45,929 nt of DNA from assembly GCA_002420235.1 (NCBI GenBank), contig DIHQ01000158.1:1-45929 (forward strand), given 5' to 3'. Source of the stretch: Flavobacteriales bacterium UBA5692 (GTDB lineage: Bacteria > Bacteroidota > Bacteroidia > Flavobacteriales_D > Sanyastnellaceae). Below, piece by piece: positions 16,675 to 24,806 of the stretch (within the stretch, counting starts at the first letter, position 1; the number at the start of each line of letters is the position of its first letter). Below the pieces are notes generated by a model. It worked only from the letters and a program-made list of their open reading frames with translations. It had not been told where the DNA came from and did no database searches. A program made the position numbers and the translations under genes.

Positions 16675-17598
16675 TTACCACCGATTCTTCCTGGCCCTGC
16701 GCTTTTGCTTTTTCAGCTGCTTTTTCCGGTCCTTTTGCATTTGTTCACCGAAGAGAACTTCGCCTGGACGGTTTTGGGGAGGTGGTTTAGCACAATCTTC
16801 TAATAGCGTTGGCCGGAGGAAGTCCCATTGAAGCGTGAAGTTCCATGGTTGGTAGTGTCCCTCGTACCATTGCACAAGCCCATTTCCCATCTCAGCCGAA
16901 GGTGCTAGTTGAATCCCGTCGTATGTGAAGTGCAGTCGGAGGTATCGGCCTGAACGTATCCGCACTCCAAGTCCGGCGCCTAATTCCAGCGCTAATCGGT
17001 TGACGGAGGGCTCTGCTCGGGTTATGAACATGCTATCTGGACCGGATCGGCTGAACGTGCTTCCCCATTCCCGGTCCCATCCCAAGCCAAGCTGGGTTTC
17101 GAAGAATAAATCGGTTTTGATTTCGAAGGCGCGTTGGACTTTGAATGTCAATTCCGAGGTCAGCACAGCACCACCGCTATCCAGGAGGGCGTTAGGCTGC
17201 AAAATGCTGTCCGAATCGGTAACAAGTCCGTTGAAAATCGAGGTCACAGCGTTGCGTGTGCCTTGAAGTTCAATGAACCAGCGGTCCCAGATTAGGGGCC
17301 GTCGGGCGATACCCCAAAAGCCTATTCCTAAGCGCAAAGAATGTTTACCTGAATGATTCCAATTTCCGATGTGAAGGGTGTCAATGGCTCCGGTTGGACG
17401 AATTATTCGGTAAGCGGCTTGAGTGGAATCTGGTCGAGCTGTGAAGCCATGGTAACCAATGGCACATGTCCATCCATTATTGCGAAATGTTAAGCTTTCA
17501 GCATCGAACGGAGTGGACTGAGCGTGCATGAGGTTAAGCACACCTGATATGATCCAGGCAAACGATAATAACGCCTTCAGGCGCTGTCCGATTCCCAT
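16675..17598 (-). CDS. Hypothetical envelope protein with polybasic C-terminus
   Basis: A 307-residue protein I do not recognise. Residues 1-26 look like a signal peptide (basic start, hydrophobic core, cleavage near MHAQS). The mature part has alternating hydrophobic strands with many aromatic residues (for example LRLGIGFWGIAR, FFETQLGLGWD, LALELGAGLGVRI, LRLHFTYDGIQL), which suggests an outer-membrane beta-barrel of about eight or more strands. After the last strand (WNFTLQWDF) comes a proline-rich linker and a tail of about 20 residues that is almost entirely Lys/Arg/Gln. The gene overlaps the end of kmo by 22 bases and closes the operon starting with the radical SAM gene. Function unknown. 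Confidence 0.6.
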   Translation of the reverse strand: MGIGQRLKALLSFAWIISGVLNLMHAQSTPFDAESLTFRNNGWTCAIGYHGFTARPDSTQAAYRIIRPTGAIDTLHIGNWNHSGKHSLRLGIGFWGIARRPLIWDRWFIELQGTRNAVTSIFNGLVTDSDSILQPNALLDSGGAVLTSELTFKVQRAFEIKTDLFFETQLGLGWDREWGSTFSRSGPDSMFITRAEPSVNRLALELGAGLGVRIRSGRYLRLHFTYDGIQLAPSAEMGNGLVQWYEGHYQPWNFTLQWDFLRPTLLEDCAKPPPQNRPGEVLFGEQMQKDRKKQLKKQKRRARKNRW

Positions 17599-18983
17599 GC
17601 GTTCAAGATGGATTCAAAAGTTTCAGGCCGGTCCCAGTCGTCTTCAATGCCCTCCTGGGCAAGGACTTTTTCCATAATCCGGTCTTGTCGCTTGCCTGCT
17701 TTGAGAGCTTGTTCGTAGGGCGTATGACTGAACGTAACTTGTGAGTACAAAGGCAGCCAGCGTCCTGGGAACTTTGCAGCCAGTTTAGCCTCAATTTTCT
17801 TACGCAGTAGAAAAGAAGGATCCCCAGTTTTGTCGCGCATTTCGATATAATTACGAAGAGCCAACTCGAGAATCGCATCGCCGGAAGGCTTGCGTAGTGC
17901 GGTGTACTGTTGCATGGTATTTGCCCAATCCTGAGGTGAATTCATAGCATCAAGCAACTCACTTAAGACGGAGCAATCTTCCATACCGCTATTCATGCCT
18001 TGACCATAAAACGGAACGATAGCGTGGGATGCATCCCCCATCAAGCATATGGAATCACCATGATGCCAAGGGTAGCATTGGGTCATGACTAAGGAGCTTG
18101 TTGGATTGGCTAACCATTGCTTCGTAAAATCCGGAATTAGCGGTATGACATCTGAGAAATGAGTGCTGAAGTAGGTCATAACGGCATCGTCAGAATCGAG
18201 TCCATTCAATCCGTTGGGCCCATCGTACGGGGCGAAAACTGTGCACGTGAAAGTGCCATCGGGATTGGGTAAGCCCATCAGCATGAATTCACCTCTGGGC
18301 CAAATGTGCAGTGCATCAGCTTCCATTTTGAAGTCACCGTTGGCGCTAGGCCGCATTTCAATTTCTTTATAGCCGTGGGTCAGGTAACGCTGGGCAAAGT
18401 CAAATCGATCGGTCCGCATCAGACGGTCCCTTACCCTACTAAAAGCTCCATCGGTTCCAAAGATGCGGTCGAAAGTCTGCATGTGCTGTTTTCCATCGGC
18501 TTTTTCTAAGGTCAGCTTTTTTGATTCCAAATCCATGTCAACACACCGGTGATCAAAACGATAATTGACGTATTGGTGCTTCTCCGATTCTTCGACAAGC
18601 AGACGATTCAGCAAAGCCCGCGACACAGAGTAAATACATTGCGGGTCGTTAAATTTCCCCTTCGCATTTGGTAGACCGTATGGTTGACGCGTAAGGCTTC
18701 CATCTGTCGCATGCATTGTGCGGTGAGTAATCGGTAAAGCAATTTCTCGAACAGCATGAGCGATTCCGGCCTTTTCAAGTGCACGCCATCCCCTATCACT
18801 GAGGGCCAGATTAATGCTCCGACCACCTTTGTATGTTCCTTTTCGGGGATCGGGTCGACGCTCAAAAACATCGACGTGGTGCCCGCGTTGAGCCAACATC
18901 AGCGCCCAAAGGCTCCCCACCAAACCAGCACCAACTACAGCCATTTTTTCAGGCGCCAATGCGTGTTGTATCTGTTTGGACAT
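17577..18983 (-). CDS. kmo: Kynurenine 3-monooxygenase (FAD-dependent)
   Basis: The enzyme hydroxylates L-kynurenine to 3-hydroxykynurenine with NADPH and O2, in tryptophan degradation or de novo NAD synthesis. The N-terminal FAD motif is VVGAGLVGSLWALMLAQRGHHVDVFERR, with DPRK and GRSINLALSDRGW, the KMO-specific region. The second FAD motif is LMGDASHAIVPFYGQGMNSGMEDC. ATG 18983 is chosen because it places the FAD motif near the N-terminus and lies seven bases after the upstream stop; a longer frame would overlap metB. This gives 468 residues, normal for bacterial KMO. The C-terminal ~25 residues overlap the next gene. Kynureninase and tryptophan dioxygenase are not in the window. Confidence 0.9.
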   Translation of the reverse strand: MSKQIQHALAPEKMAVVGAGLVGSLWALMLAQRGHHVDVFERRPDPRKGTYKGGRSINLALSDRGWRALEKAGIAHAVREIALPITHRTMHATDGSLTRQPYGLPNAKGKFNDPQCIYSVSRALLNRLLVEESEKHQYVNYRFDHRCVDMDLESKKLTLEKADGKQHMQTFDRIFGTDGAFSRVRDRLMRTDRFDFAQRYLTHGYKEIEMRPSANGDFKMEADALHIWPRGEFMLMGLPNPDGTFTCTVFAPYDGPNGLNGLDSDDAVMTYFSTHFSDVIPLIPDFTKQWLANPTSSLVMTQCYPWHHGDSICLMGDASHAIVPFYGQGMNSGMEDCSVLSELLDAMNSPQDWANTMQQYTALRKPSGDAILELALRNYIEMRDKTGDPSFLLRKKIEAKLAAKFPGRWLPLYSQVTFSHTPYEQALKAGKRQDRIMEKVLAQEGIEDDWDRPETFESILNAWESDSA

Positions 18984-18990
18984 GCTGCGG

Positions 18991-20160
18991 TTAGTAAACT
19001 GTGGCTTCAATCGCTTGGTCAAGGTCTGCAATGAGGTCATCCCCATCCTCGACCCCAACGCTCAACCGAACGAATCCATCGGAAATTCCCAGTTCGGCTC
19101 GAATCTCCGGTGGCACACTGGCGTGCGTCATAGCTGCGGGATGTTCGATAAGCGATTCCACACCACCGAGGGACTCAGCGAGGGCAAAAATCTTTGTTGC
19201 CGCAACAAGATTCTTTGCTTGTCCTAGGTCATTGCCTTTGATTTCGAACGCAATCATCCCGCCAAAATCATCCATTTGACGAGCGGCGACGTCATGGCCG
19301 GGGTGGTCTTCAAAACCGGGCCAGTATACGGTTTCAATTTTGGGGTTGTTGCGTAACCAATGGGCCACTTTGCGACCGTTATCGCAGCTGCGTTCAACCC
19401 TTAGGTGGAGCGTCTTCAGTCCTCTCAAGACGAGGAATGAGTCAAAGGGTTGTGCAATTGCACCACAGTTATTTTGGAGAGTCCGGAGCGGAGCATCAAC
19501 CGCTTCGTCAGCTGTAACTAGGGCACCCATCACAACGTCGCTATGACCTCCGAGGTATTTAGTGACAGAGTGCATGACAATATCAGCGCCGAGCTCCAAA
19601 GGACGCTGTAACATGGGAGAGGCGAATGTATTATCCACTGCGAGTAAAATGCCTCGTGGCTTGGTCAGATTAGCAATTGCACGGATATCGGTAATCTGCA
19701 TCAGCGGATTGGTTGGGCTTTCAAGCCATACCAATTTCGTTTTGTCCGAGATGGCAGCCTCGACGAGGGATGGGTCTTGGGTGTCGACAAAATGGAATAC
19801 GATGCCCATAGGCGCGTGGTTGGCACGAAACAATCGGGCGGTCCCGCCGTACAGATCCTGTCCCGCAATAACTTCATCTCCGGGTTTCAAGGTCTTCAGT
19901 ACCGTGTCTATCGCTGCGAGCCCTGAAGCAAAGGCCAAACCGCGGGTTCCGCATTCTAACTCTGCAAATGCTGTTTCTAGGGCTGCACGAGTGGGATTGT
20001 GGCTGCGCGAATATTCCCAGCCTTTGTGCACTCCAACCGCCTCTTGCACATAGGTGGAGGTTTGAAAAATGGGAGTCATGATGGCCCCTGTTGAGGGATC
20101 TGGTTCAACTCCGGCATGCACAGCGCGCGTGCCTTTACCTAATTTCTTCAAGTCAATCAT
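18991..20160 (-). CDS. metB: Trans-sulfuration PLP enzyme (cystathionine gamma-synthase/lyase)
   Basis: A Cys/Met-metabolism PLP enzyme of 389 residues. The family N-terminus is TRAVHAGVEPDPSTGAIMTPIFQTSTY, the YSRSHNPTR motif contacts PLP, and the Schiff-base lysine is in HSVTKYLGGHSDVV. The C-terminus RLSVGVEDGDDLIADLDQA is standard. Whether it acts as cystathionine gamma-synthase (methionine synthesis) or gamma-lyase (cysteine synthesis) cannot be settled from these motifs. The ATG overlaps the TGA of the upstream membrane-protein gene by four bases, so it is cotranslated in the radical SAM operon. Confidence 0.88.
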   Translation of the reverse strand: MIDLKKLGKGTRAVHAGVEPDPSTGAIMTPIFQTSTYVQEAVGVHKGWEYSRSHNPTRAALETAFAELECGTRGLAFASGLAAIDTVLKTLKPGDEVIAGQDLYGGTARLFRANHAPMGIVFHFVDTQDPSLVEAAISDKTKLVWLESPTNPLMQITDIRAIANLTKPRGILLAVDNTFASPMLQRPLELGADIVMHSVTKYLGGHSDVVMGALVTADEAVDAPLRTLQNNCGAIAQPFDSFLVLRGLKTLHLRVERSCDNGRKVAHWLRNNPKIETVYWPGFEDHPGHDVAARQMDDFGGMIAFEIKGNDLGQAKNLVAATKIFALAESLGGVESLIEHPAAMTHASVPPEIRAELGISDGFVRLSVGVEDGDDLIADLDQAIEATVY

Positions 20161-21239
20161 TGTGGACCAAAGTTACGTTCCTTTCGCCGGGTTCTTACCA
20201 GCCAATTGGGTAGCACAAAGGCTCCTGCGACGAGATAAATAAAGTAGGTAAACGTTCGCCAGATTAGTACCACCGCTGCGATGTAAGCGAGCCCGGTCAA
20301 ATCGCCGAGAAAAGCGGGTAAACCAAGTTCCGCGGCACCAGATGACCCAGGTGTGGGGCTTATGGAGAGCATCAGCCATAGCATCAACTGGCGGGCCATG
20401 ACCGCCGCGTGGTCAATGGAGGGATAGAAAATTAGGAGCACCATATTGAGGGTGGCAAACCGCGCCGTCCAGCTCGAACACGTAGCCAAAAACCCTCGAA
20501 TCCAGAATTTCCAGGACGCGCTCCGCATGTTTTGGGAAGCCTCCAATAAGTCTCTTGACCATGAGTCAATTCTGTCACTCCATCGCCGAAAGGGCCAGGT
20601 GACTCGAACCCATTGGAGCGCATCGTATGTCCCATGCGGACGAATAACTAGCCCCAGTAAGATGGTGGTGGTAAGTGTAGCAATGAATGCATAGGCCACC
20701 CAGAAAAACGAACCCCATGCGGATGATTCGAAGAGCTCAGGGAAAATCGATTGTCCTCCAATGGTCGTTAGGAAGAAAACAAGAGGCACCGCAATCAGGT
20801 AAAACGCCTCATCCATCAATGCTGTGACAAATACCGTCGCGAGACTTTTACCCCACTGCATACCGTCACGTTTTAGGATGATTACAGCCACGGCGGAACC
20901 GCCTACAACGCTCGGGGTCAGCGCAGAGGACAACTCCCATAGCAGGATGTTTTCAGTGGCTTGCCTCCAAGAAAACGACTGAAATGAGAGCACACGCAAG
21001 CGAATGATGTAGCCGATGTCCCTGACTAAAACGCATACGATTACGCCGAGTAATGCTAAGGTGGACCGAGAGGTCCATTCAAACTGCTGGAGCAATGCCC
21101 AGGATGTGGAGATCTCACCGGTTTGAGGGTCGGTCACTTCGTAATGTGCACCGAACCAAAGCACTACTCCAGAGGCAACTGCGCCGATGAGCAGGGGGGT
21201 AATCCATTGGGTCCATTTGAAGGGTGCGCCTTCCACCAT
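20157..21239 (-). CDS. UPF0104 / lysylphosphatidylglycerol synthase transmembrane family protein
   Basis: A polytopic inner-membrane protein of the UPF0104 family, related to the membrane domain of MprF and often called flippase-like. About eight hydrophobic segments are visible. The family marks are ELSSALTPSVVGGSAVAVIILKRDG (the GGS-A region) and LMLSISPTPGSSGAAELGLPAFL (the P-PGG/SSG-AE motif). No catalytic lysyltransferase domain is present. The start is ATG 21239; an in-frame GTG two codons upstream is possible. It lies 20 bases after the radical SAM gene and overlaps metB by four. A second member of the family is encoded at 24807. The lipid or other substrate is unknown. Confidence 0.85.
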   Translation of the reverse strand: MVEGAPFKWTQWITPLLIGAVASGVVLWFGAHYEVTDPQTGEISTSWALLQQFEWTSRSTLALLGVIVCVLVRDIGYIIRLRVLSFQSFSWRQATENILLWELSSALTPSVVGGSAVAVIILKRDGMQWGKSLATVFVTALMDEAFYLIAVPLVFFLTTIGGQSIFPELFESSAWGSFFWVAYAFIATLTTTILLGLVIRPHGTYDALQWVRVTWPFRRWSDRIDSWSRDLLEASQNMRSASWKFWIRGFLATCSSWTARFATLNMVLLIFYPSIDHAAVMARQLMLWLMLSISPTPGSSGAAELGLPAFLGDLTGLAYIAAVVLIWRTFTYFIYLVAGAFVLPNWLVRTRRKERNFGPQ

Positions 21240-21259
21240 GCTCACAAGTTACCTCGAAC

Positions 21260-22303
21260 TCAAGCGTAGGCGTGGCTGCCCTCCGAACAATTTAGGCACA
21301 TCTCCATGGTGGACCGATTCGAGAAAACCTGCGAACGAAAGGCTTCATATTCCGAACTGAACCAGATTTCTTCAAACGACTGCGCACCTACTTTTCCTAT
21401 GGTGTGGTGGGCGTCCTTATCAAAGCAGCATGGCACCACCCGTCCATCCCACGTCATCACGCAGCCTTGCCACATGCGCCAGCATTCATTTGCAAGTGGG
21501 TTGCGCAATATCCATTCTCCAGTAGGATTACGGTCATACCGTCGAAGCTCCTTGGCTTCCGTCAGTAACGAGTGTCCATCCTTGGGCTGGTCGATTTGAG
21601 CGGTCTTGATGACTAATTCATCGACACCGATGAACTTTGCGTGTTGTTTGATGGCAGTAACCTCGTGTTCATTGGGGCCAACTACTAGAAACTGCCAGAC
21701 AAGGTGAGGCCCCTTGTCGCCATTGGCACGCTTTGCTTCCACCATGTTGCGCGTACCCTCGAGCACTTTATTCAGCTTGCCGCCAATTCGGTAAGCGGAG
21801 TATGTGTCCTGTGTCATCCCGTCGATGCTGATAATCAGGCGGCTCAGACCGGATTGCACGATTTCTGTACATCTTTCCGGTCGCAAGAAATGAGCGTTGG
21901 TCGAAGTTGAGGTGTACAATCCGTGATTAGCACCGATGCGGACCAATTCATGCATTTTGGGATGGAGGTAGGGTTCACCTTGGAAATACAGATTCATATA
22001 AACTAAGTGGCGGCCAATTTCATCGAGGACTTGATTCAAAGTTTCAACATCCAAAATACCCGTAGGACGGGTGAAAGACCGCAGCCCCGAGGGGCATTCA
22101 GGGCATCGCAAGTTGCAGGAGGTTGTTGGTTCCACGCTTATACTTAGCGGCCAAGCAGTTTGGCGTGTATGGATTCCGCGCTTGTTTTGGTTGTAACCTT
22201 GGTAGGCTTGAATGGCATTGGCCAATCGGTGTCGATTTAGGGGCCGCAACCGGTTCCATCTATCGCGAAATGCTGCGAGATTATTGCTCCATCCGAGGGC
22301 CAT
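21260..22303 (-). CDS. Radical SAM protein with SPASM-like C-terminal domain
   Basis: A 347-residue radical SAM enzyme. The [4Fe-4S] motif is CNLRCPEC (CxxxCxxC) at about residues 81-88. EIGRHLVYMNLYFQGEPYLHP carries the SAM-binding GEP-type motif. The C-terminal part has further cysteines (CWRMWQGCVMTWDGRVVPCCFD and MCLNCSEG), the pattern of a SPASM/twitch domain holding auxiliary clusters. Such enzymes modify peptides, sugars or cofactors; the substrate is not indicated by a nearby small peptide gene. ATG 22303 is preferred over a TTG two codons upstream because an exact -7 box ends three bases before it. It heads the operon with UPF0104, metB and kmo. Confidence 0.88.
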   Translation of the reverse strand: MALGWSNNLAAFRDRWNRLRPLNRHRLANAIQAYQGYNQNKRGIHTRQTAWPLSISVEPTTSCNLRCPECPSGLRSFTRPTGILDVETLNQVLDEIGRHLVYMNLYFQGEPYLHPKMHELVRIGANHGLYTSTSTNAHFLRPERCTEIVQSGLSRLIISIDGMTQDTYSAYRIGGKLNKVLEGTRNMVEAKRANGDKGPHLVWQFLVVGPNEHEVTAIKQHAKFIGVDELVIKTAQIDQPKDGHSLLTEAKELRRYDRNPTGEWILRNPLANECWRMWQGCVMTWDGRVVPCCFDKDAHHTIGKVGAQSFEEIWFSSEYEAFRSQVFSNRSTMEMCLNCSEGSHAYA

Positions 22304-22306
22304 GTT

Positions 22307-22314
22307 CAAAGATA
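22307..22314 (-). promoter_or_regulatory. Putative -7 box for the radical SAM operon
   Basis: The minus strand reads TATCTTTG, an exact TAnnTTTG match, only three bases before the ATG at 22303. With the usual distance from this box to the start site, transcription would begin at or within the start codon, giving a leaderless mRNA. No -33 TTG is clear. Confidence 0.5.
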
Positions 22315-22347
22315 CTTCGGTTCGCCGTTCTCCGTTAATTTAGTGTC

Positions 22348-22887
22348 ATGTTCGCATTAAATGACACTTTACTATCCGAGGGTTTATTTGACACTCTTCT
22401 TGCTTTGAATCGAAAAGTGTGCAAATTGCCACACTGCTTTGAAGCAGGGAGCGATGCCCCCTTGCATGAAAAAGAAGTCGAATGCTTCGAAGAGACTTTC
22501 GGTCTGGCAAAAGGAATCTTTCGCTTCGATGACTTGGCCGGAGATAAGGGGTGGCTTCTCAAAGCAAATCGTCAAGGGAATTATGGCGCCTGCCTTGTCG
22601 ACGGGCGAGCAGATGTATTCGCTAAAATTGCAAAAGACAGTGCTTTAAAACACTCGTTGGATATGGCTTGGCAAGAAAAAAAACTAGACGGGTCTGAGCC
22701 CATTTCATGCCGTTTTAATTCAGATTACTCAAAAGGCATGCATGAACTTGACCCATTGCATCTTCACATTTGGATGATAGGTCACGGTGTCCGAGCTTGT
22801 GATGATAAAGAGAACATAACAGTATTGGATTTATACAAGACTGCCTTGATGTGTCAATTCGATGAAACTTGTCAAGGACCGGGATAG
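22348..22887 (+). CDS. Divergent, cysteine-depleted DUF3109-like protein
   Basis: A 179-residue protein with no annotated-looking motif at first sight, but its layout follows the DUF3109 family of Bacteroidota as I know it. NDTLLSEGLFDTLLAL matches the family opening; CKLPHCFEAGSDAPLHEKEV (25-44) stands where CKGACCxxGDAGAPLEEEE is expected. LVDGRADVFAKI stands for the NGKECAYV region, EPISCRF (Cys121) for KPVSCHLYP, and IWMIGHGVRAC (Cys151) for WEICDDAC. Four to five of the expected metal-type cysteines are Leu, His, Asp, Lys/His or Gly here. The frame is intact, with ATG start and TAG stop. It diverges from the radical SAM gene and is followed 14 bases later by the OmpA gene. Function unknown; the family link is from memory. 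Confidence 0.6.
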   Translation: MFALNDTLLSEGLFDTLLALNRKVCKLPHCFEAGSDAPLHEKEVECFEETFGLAKGIFRFDDLAGDKGWLLKANRQGNYGACLVDGRADVFAKIAKDSALKHSLDMAWQEKKLDGSEPISCRFNSDYSKGMHELDPLHLHIWMIGHGVRACDDKENITVLDLYKTALMCQFDETCQGPG

Positions 22888-22901
22888 GCAAACTGGAAGG
22901 G

Positions 22902-24383
22902 ATGGAAAAATTTAGATTTATGAGCTTAGTGCGCCAAGCTATAGTATGTGCCATGGCCATTGGTATTGGTCTCGTATCCGTTCGCCTCAATTCTCAACGT
23001 GTGGTGCCTTTGGATGCCTTGAATTCATTGAATGATGAGGTTCTGTTGGGTTGGGACGGGAGTTCACTCTTTTTCAGAAGTATTCCAAGGACTTTTGAAA
23101 CTGTCCAGGCGGGGCAATGGTTTTTATCTTCTGGCCAGGAATACGAGGTCTCGCCCCTTCAAGGCTGGACTTCATTCACTGAAGTGAAGCCCATGAATTT
23201 GCGTGCATGGAGTGCGGCCGATTGGCCGGGTATTGGCGAGATTCAGCATGTTACAATTGATTCTAATCGTGGAGTTTTGGTGTTAAGCGCTTTGCAACCG
23301 TCAGGGGATTGCGACTTGTTCATGGCTCAACGTTCAGGAAGCGAGTGGTCGTCACCGCTGCCGCTTGTCGGGTTGAATACAACAGCAGACGAAGTTTTTC
23401 CAAATTTTGACAATGGCGCCTTACTTTTTGCATCCAATGGACACCCTGGTGTTGGTGGGTTCGATGTTTATCGTTCCGAACGTCTTTCGCACTATGCGGA
23501 TTTCGAACCTTTGATGCATGGCGTCAACACAGCCGGGGACGAGTTATCGGCAGTTCCGGATGGAGATCCAACGGGCCATGGTTACTATGTTTCAGCGCTC
23601 CGCGCGGGCTCACGAGGAGTTGATTTGTATTGGGTGGGGTCAGCCATGGCAGAAGGCGTCTCACGAAAGAAGGAATTGGCTGTTGAGGTAATGTATCAAA
23701 GGGCCCCTGTCAAGGCGGCATTTTTCGAAATTCGTGACCGCTCTGGGGCACTTGTGTTGCGGAATTCTACGGATGGACTTGGGCGTTTAGTATTAGGCCA
23801 TATGGCGTTGGATGCGGCACTGGAGGTTAAGATCGGTATGGAGTCGGGTAGGGCAGTTCAGGATGGGACTATCTGCCACATTTACGAAAGATGTGTCCAA
23901 CTTAATTGTGGTGAAGCGCATTGGCCCGGTTGGAGACGCGTTCGGAGTTACCGGGTTGAAGGAGGTGCGGCATTCGTCTTTGATTTGTTGCCTTTGGATG
24001 CGCTTGAACGCTGGCCCCGCCCTTCTATTCAAGATGCAGCGCGTTGGCGAGACGACGTGCCCACTTGTGCGTTGAATTTTGCCTCGGCTGAATTTACCTT
24101 GAATAGAACTGCAGAAATGCGATTGAAGAAGTGGTTAGAGGCCTTGAATTGGACAGTGCAAAGCGGTTATTTCGAGGTGACGGGATTTACCGATACTCAA
24201 GGGGCGTTGGCGCCCAACCAAGTGTTAAGTGAGCAACGTGCCAAAGAAACAGGACGCGTGATGGTCCTATTGGGCGTCCCACCGTCAATGATAGAGTGGA
24301 GTGGTCTCGGGGTGGCCACTGACGGGGTCAATGAAGCCGACCGCCGACGGGCGGAAGTCCGCTGGGTGGCTGCTGTTGATTGA
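22902..24383 (+). CDS. OmpA family protein with PD40-like repeats
   Basis: A 493-residue envelope protein. The first ~35 residues hold a hydrophobic signal-like segment (AIVCAMAIGIGLVSV). The middle (about 100-240) contains WD40-like PD40 blades such as VFPNFDNGALLFASNGHPGVGGFDVYRSE and DELSAVPD, typical of Bacteroidota OmpA-fusion proteins. The C-terminal ~110 residues form an OmpA-like peptidoglycan-binding domain: VTGFTDTQGALAPNQVLSEQRAKETGRVM keeps the Asp and Arg that bind diaminopimelate. So it should tether the envelope to peptidoglycan. ATG 22902 is chosen; a TTG at 22869 overlaps the previous gene. It is part of the DUF3109-like to rfaE2 run. Confidence 0.82.
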   Translation: MEKFRFMSLVRQAIVCAMAIGIGLVSVRLNSQRVVPLDALNSLNDEVLLGWDGSSLFFRSIPRTFETVQAGQWFLSSGQEYEVSPLQGWTSFTEVKPMNLRAWSAADWPGIGEIQHVTIDSNRGVLVLSALQPSGDCDLFMAQRSGSEWSSPLPLVGLNTTADEVFPNFDNGALLFASNGHPGVGGFDVYRSERLSHYADFEPLMHGVNTAGDELSAVPDGDPTGHGYYVSALRAGSRGVDLYWVGSAMAEGVSRKKELAVEVMYQRAPVKAAFFEIRDRSGALVLRNSTDGLGRLVLGHMALDAALEVKIGMESGRAVQDGTICHIYERCVQLNCGEAHWPGWRRVRSYRVEGGAAFVFDLLPLDALERWPRPSIQDAARWRDDVPTCALNFASAEFTLNRTAEMRLKKWLEALNWTVQSGYFEVTGFTDTQGALAPNQVLSEQRAKETGRVMVLLGVPPSMIEWSGLGVATDGVNEADRRRAEVRWVAAVD

Positions 24384-24430
24384 CGGGACACATTTCCATT
24401 CGCAAGATCCAATCGCGGCAAGTGAATTCG

Positions 24431-24438
24431 TATTTTTG
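24431..24438 (+). promoter_or_regulatory. Putative -7 box for panD
   Basis: TATTTTTG is an exact TAnnTTTG match, ending five bases before the first panD ATG at 24444. The spacing suggests a leaderless transcript. It would separate panD and the following genes from the OmpA gene 60 bases upstream. Confidence 0.5.
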
Positions 24439-24443
24439 GCCCC

Positions 24444-24797
24444 ATGTTGGTTACCCTAATGCGATCAAAGCTTCACCGTCTGACCGTGACTCAAGCAAAT
24501 TTGAATTACATCGGTTCAATCACCCTAGATCCTGATCTGCTGGATGCGGCAGGATTGTATGAAGGTGAGAAGGTACAAATAGTCAACATTAACAACGGTG
24601 AACGGTTTGAAACGTACACCATTGTTGGGGAACGCGGTTCAGGTCAAGTGGGGCTGAATGGTCCTGCAGCCCGTAAAGTGCAGGTGGGTGACATCATCAT
24701 CGTAATTGCTTACTGCCACATGACGCTGGAGGAAGCATCGGCTCATAAACCGACATTGGTCTTTCCCGATACTGAAACGAATCTCCTCCCCTCGTAA
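24444..24797 (+). CDS. panD: Aspartate 1-decarboxylase
   Basis: PanD makes beta-alanine from aspartate for pantothenate and coenzyme A. It is made as a proenzyme that cleaves itself at Gly-Ser to form the pyruvoyl group. That site is visible as YIGSITLD (Gly24-Ser25), at the same position as in E. coli PanD when translation begins at 24444. The core EGEKVQIVNINNGERFETY, GQVGLNGPAARKVQVGDIIIVIAYC is fully conserved. The product is 117 residues, normal length. It precedes a UPF0104 gene and rfaE2. Confidence 0.95.
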   Translation: MLVTLMRSKLHRLTVTQANLNYIGSITLDPDLLDAAGLYEGEKVQIVNINNGERFETYTIVGERGSGQVGLNGPAARKVQVGDIIIVIAYCHMTLEEASAHKPTLVFPDTETNLLPS

Positions 24798-24806
24798 TTT
24801 ACGGAT

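Noticed and set aside
18991..21245. SAM or other riboswitch before the trans-sulfuration gene
   Set aside because: The gene overlaps its upstream neighbour by four bases and sits inside an operon; there is no leader where a riboswitch could lie.
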